The position numbers and the translations under genes were made by a program. A stretch of DNA of 64,000 nucleotides from Prevotellaceae bacterium UBA2744 (GTDB lineage Bacteria; Bacteroidota; Bacteroidia; Bacteroidales; Bacteroidaceae): contig DEJQ01000009.1 of the NCBI GenBank assembly GCA_002353575.1, forward strand, positions 1 through 64,000. The letters run 5' to 3'. The notes below the pieces were generated by a model that was not told where the DNA came from, did no database searches, and worked only from the letters and a program-made list of their open reading frames with translations. Shown piece after piece: positions 62,476 through 64,000 of the stretch (within the stretch, counting starts at the first letter, position 1; every line of letters begins with the position of its first letter).

Positions 62476-63843
62476 CTAAAGAAACATTGACATATACATT
62501 GGTAGCAATATCAAGTCCCGCTCTTTGCGAATGTCTTTCGAGTGAAGGATGTATCGTTGCAGGATGCGAGCCGAGTACTTTTTCTGGAATTCATCTATGG
62601 AAACATGAAGATTAGATGTCGATGACTTGACTTCTATCGGACAGATTTTAGCTTTACGGGACAACAGAAAGTCTATCTCATAGTTGTGTTTGCCCGATGG
62701 TGTCGGCCACGTGTGGTAATACAACTTATTCCCAGTAGCTGTCAGTATCTGCGACACCACGTTCTCATAGACGTAGCCCACATCAGCTTTCAGTTTGTCA
62801 CTCAGCAATTTCTGATAAATGACATTCTCTGTAAATTTATCGTCCCAGAAAGCGAGAGTGACAAACAGCCCTGTATCTCCACAGAACAATTTGAACTGGT
62901 CGCGGTTGATGTGTGATGCCAGTCCTGCACTTGGGTCGTTAGCATGATAAGCTATATTGACGGTCATGGAATCTTTGAGGATATTTATCTGGCCTCTCAA
63001 ACGATCCAGTTTTCCTCCATCAATCACGCTACTAACCTGGTAGCGAGATGCGTTACTGCTTAGTTGAGCAGGAATGGCGTGAAACAAATCTGAGGTTTGA
63101 CCTGATGGGTCCAAGTCGTAGAAATCCTCATCGTAGAGGTCAAGAATGCTACGCTTGCGTTGATCGACAATACTCATGTCGTGAGTATCAAGGTAGTCAT
63201 TGACAGCTTGGGGCATGCCTCCAACCAAAACATACAGACGAAAATCGCGCATCATACGACGATTAGTATCATCACTCAGCGGACTCAGACTGTTGAACAT
63301 TGTTCGCAAAAGGGGAATTGTTTGGTCATCTCCCAATGCCCAACGAAACTCCTCATAGTCCATAGAATACATATCAAGGCGTGTTTCCTCGCTGGGAATG
63401 AGAATGTTTTTCTGTTGCCCGGAGTTGCCTGCTGACTTTCTTTTACGCTTGATGCTCAACAGAGAGCCAGTCTCTATATAATCGTAGCGTCCGTCGGCCA
63501 CAAGCGTTTTAATGGCTTGCCGGGCTAATGGCTGCTTTTGTATTTCATCAAAGATGATGACAGACTTGCGTGGTTTCAGGCTTTTTCGATAATTAAGTTG
63601 CAGCTGGGTGAAGATGTAGTTCAGATTGGAGACATCTTCAAACAAACGGTGTATTGCTGGCGTTGCCTTTGAGAAATCAACCAATATGTAGCTCTCGTAT
63701 TCACGTCGGGCAAACTCCTCGGCAACAGTGGATTTACCGACACGCCTTGCACCTCTGATAAGAAGTGCGGTTGTCCCGTGCTGATTTTGTTTCCAATTCA
63801 GCATTTGTTCATAGATTTTGCGTCTAAATATCCTTTCTGCCAT
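62476..63843 (-). CDS. AAA ATPase with DUF4143-type C-terminus
   Basis: 455 aa from the ATG at 63843; eight codons upstream to a TTG are not favoured. Walker A GARRVGKST at 31-39, Walker B VIIFDE at 95-100, and a sensor-like ETGSLLS at 124-130 place it in the AAA_14 group. The C-terminal part has an NYEIDFLL...CPIEVKSS pattern as in PD-(D/E)XK nucleases, which these proteins often carry. Such genes are widespread and of unclear role; some behave like toxin or mobile-element accessory genes. It is a single-gene unit with its own promoter. Confidence 0.88.
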   Translation of the reverse strand: MAERIFRRKIYEQMLNWKQNQHGTTALLIRGARRVGKSTVAEEFARREYESYILVDFSKATPAIHRLFEDVSNLNYIFTQLQLNYRKSLKPRKSVIIFDEIQKQPLARQAIKTLVADGRYDYIETGSLLSIKRKRKSAGNSGQQKNILIPSEETRLDMYSMDYEEFRWALGDDQTIPLLRTMFNSLSPLSDDTNRRMMRDFRLYVLVGGMPQAVNDYLDTHDMSIVDQRKRSILDLYDEDFYDLDPSGQTSDLFHAIPAQLSSNASRYQVSSVIDGGKLDRLRGQINILKDSMTVNIAYHANDPSAGLASHINRDQFKLFCGDTGLFVTLAFWDDKFTENVIYQKLLSDKLKADVGYVYENVVSQILTATGNKLYYHTWPTPSGKHNYEIDFLLSRKAKICPIEVKSSTSNLHVSIDEFQKKYSARILQRYILHSKDIRKERDLILLPMYMSMFL

Positions 63844-63864
63844 ATTATTTATTTTTATTCGGTG

Positions 63865-63895
63865 CAAAGGTAGCTATAAAATCCTAATTACCAAA
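63865..63895 (-). promoter_or_regulatory. Promoter of the AAA ATPase gene
   Basis: Minus strand: -33 TTTG (63892-63895), 19-bp spacer, -7 TACCTTTG (63865-63872), full match, 21 bp before the ATG. The repeat array at 63911-63993 lies just upstream of it. Confidence 0.7.
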
Positions 63896-63910
63896 GGAAA
63901 AGAAATAAAA

Positions 63911-63993
63911 ATGCCGAAATTCTCAAAAGTTTGTTGTTGAAATATGCCGAAATTCTCAAAGAGCCAAATCCTGTATATGCCGAAAATCTCAAT
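63911..63993. repeat. Three 17-bp repeats at exact 33-bp period
   Basis: ATGCCGAAATTCTCAAA starts at 63911 and 63944, and a two-mismatch copy at 63977; the 16-bp spacers differ. On the minus strand the region is one open frame with an 11-residue FENFGI-type repeat, ending at a TAG at 63874-63876. It runs to the window edge, so its full extent is unknown. Confidence 0.8.
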
Positions 63994-64000
63994 ATGTACT

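Noticed and set aside
63911..63993. A CRISPR array
   Set aside because: Repeats are only 17 bp, spacers 16 bp, and there are three copies; no cas gene is near.
1..64000. tRNA or rRNA genes
   Set aside because: No cloverleaf-like segment with a T-loop and acceptor pairing was found on either strand by eye.

Overview
The window reads as a Bacteroidales chromosome segment, most likely Prevotella or a close Prevotellaceae relative. The evidence is SusC/SusD outer-membrane pairs, many lipoproteins with a Cys lipobox, secreted proteins ending in a conserved Gly/Lys-rich tail of the type-IX-sorting kind, Bacteroidota promoters (-33 TTTG and -7 TAnnTTTG) and a ribosomal gene order typical of the phylum. 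No tRNA, rRNA, CRISPR array, phage or intact insertion sequence was seen.

Layout. (1) 1-21.4 kb, minus strand: a polysaccharide-utilisation-like locus. A GH43 arabinanase-type enzyme with a LamG-like domain (18.4-21.4 kb) lies upstream of a seven-gene operon in the order FAS1 lipoprotein, SusC, SusD, FAS1 lipoprotein, FAS1 lipoprotein, SusC, SusD, closed by a strong hairpin terminator at 55-94. (2) 21.5-36.1 kb, minus: the S10-spc-alpha ribosomal protein cluster from rplC to rplQ with secY, map, infA and rpoA. rpmJ (38 aa) and rpmD (58 aa) are annotated here by direct reading. (3) 36.1-41.8 kb, minus: an accessory island between rplC and rpsJ, which are usually adjacent. It holds a 207-aa unknown protein behind a long structured leader, a secreted protein with a dockerin pair, a secreted protein with a cohesin-like domain and a type-IX-like tail, and a 64-aa peptide with a Gly-Gly motif. 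rpsJ has its own terminator and rplC its own promoter, so the operon is physically split. (4) 41.8-45.4 kb, minus: rpsJ, fusA, rpsG, rpsL. (5) 45.8-57.8 kb: a HAD-M15 fusion lipoprotein, an outer-membrane barrel, an NhaC antiporter, a metallophosphoesterase lipoprotein, a membrane-anchored AraC regulator, an amidohydrolase remnant, a small membrane protein, an amidohydrolase lipoprotein and a type-B carboxylesterase lipoprotein. (6) 58.2-64 kb, minus: a cytidylate-kinase-like protein, a second secreted-protein plus small-peptide pair, and an AAA ATPase of the DUF4143 type with a 33-bp-periodic repeat upstream.

The most interesting pattern is that two distant loci (36.6-38.0 kb and 59.5-61.9 kb) share one design. 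A large secreted protein with a type-IX-like tail is followed within 14-20 bp by a 56-64 residue peptide. The peptide begins MKK-x-Y-x-x-P, has a Ser-Gly-(Gly/Glu) site in its middle and a later Gly-Gly-Leu acidic segment, and ends in Trp. Both loci also have a similar short intergenic block upstream. This looks like an exported-peptide family with a dedicated partner; its function is unknown to me.
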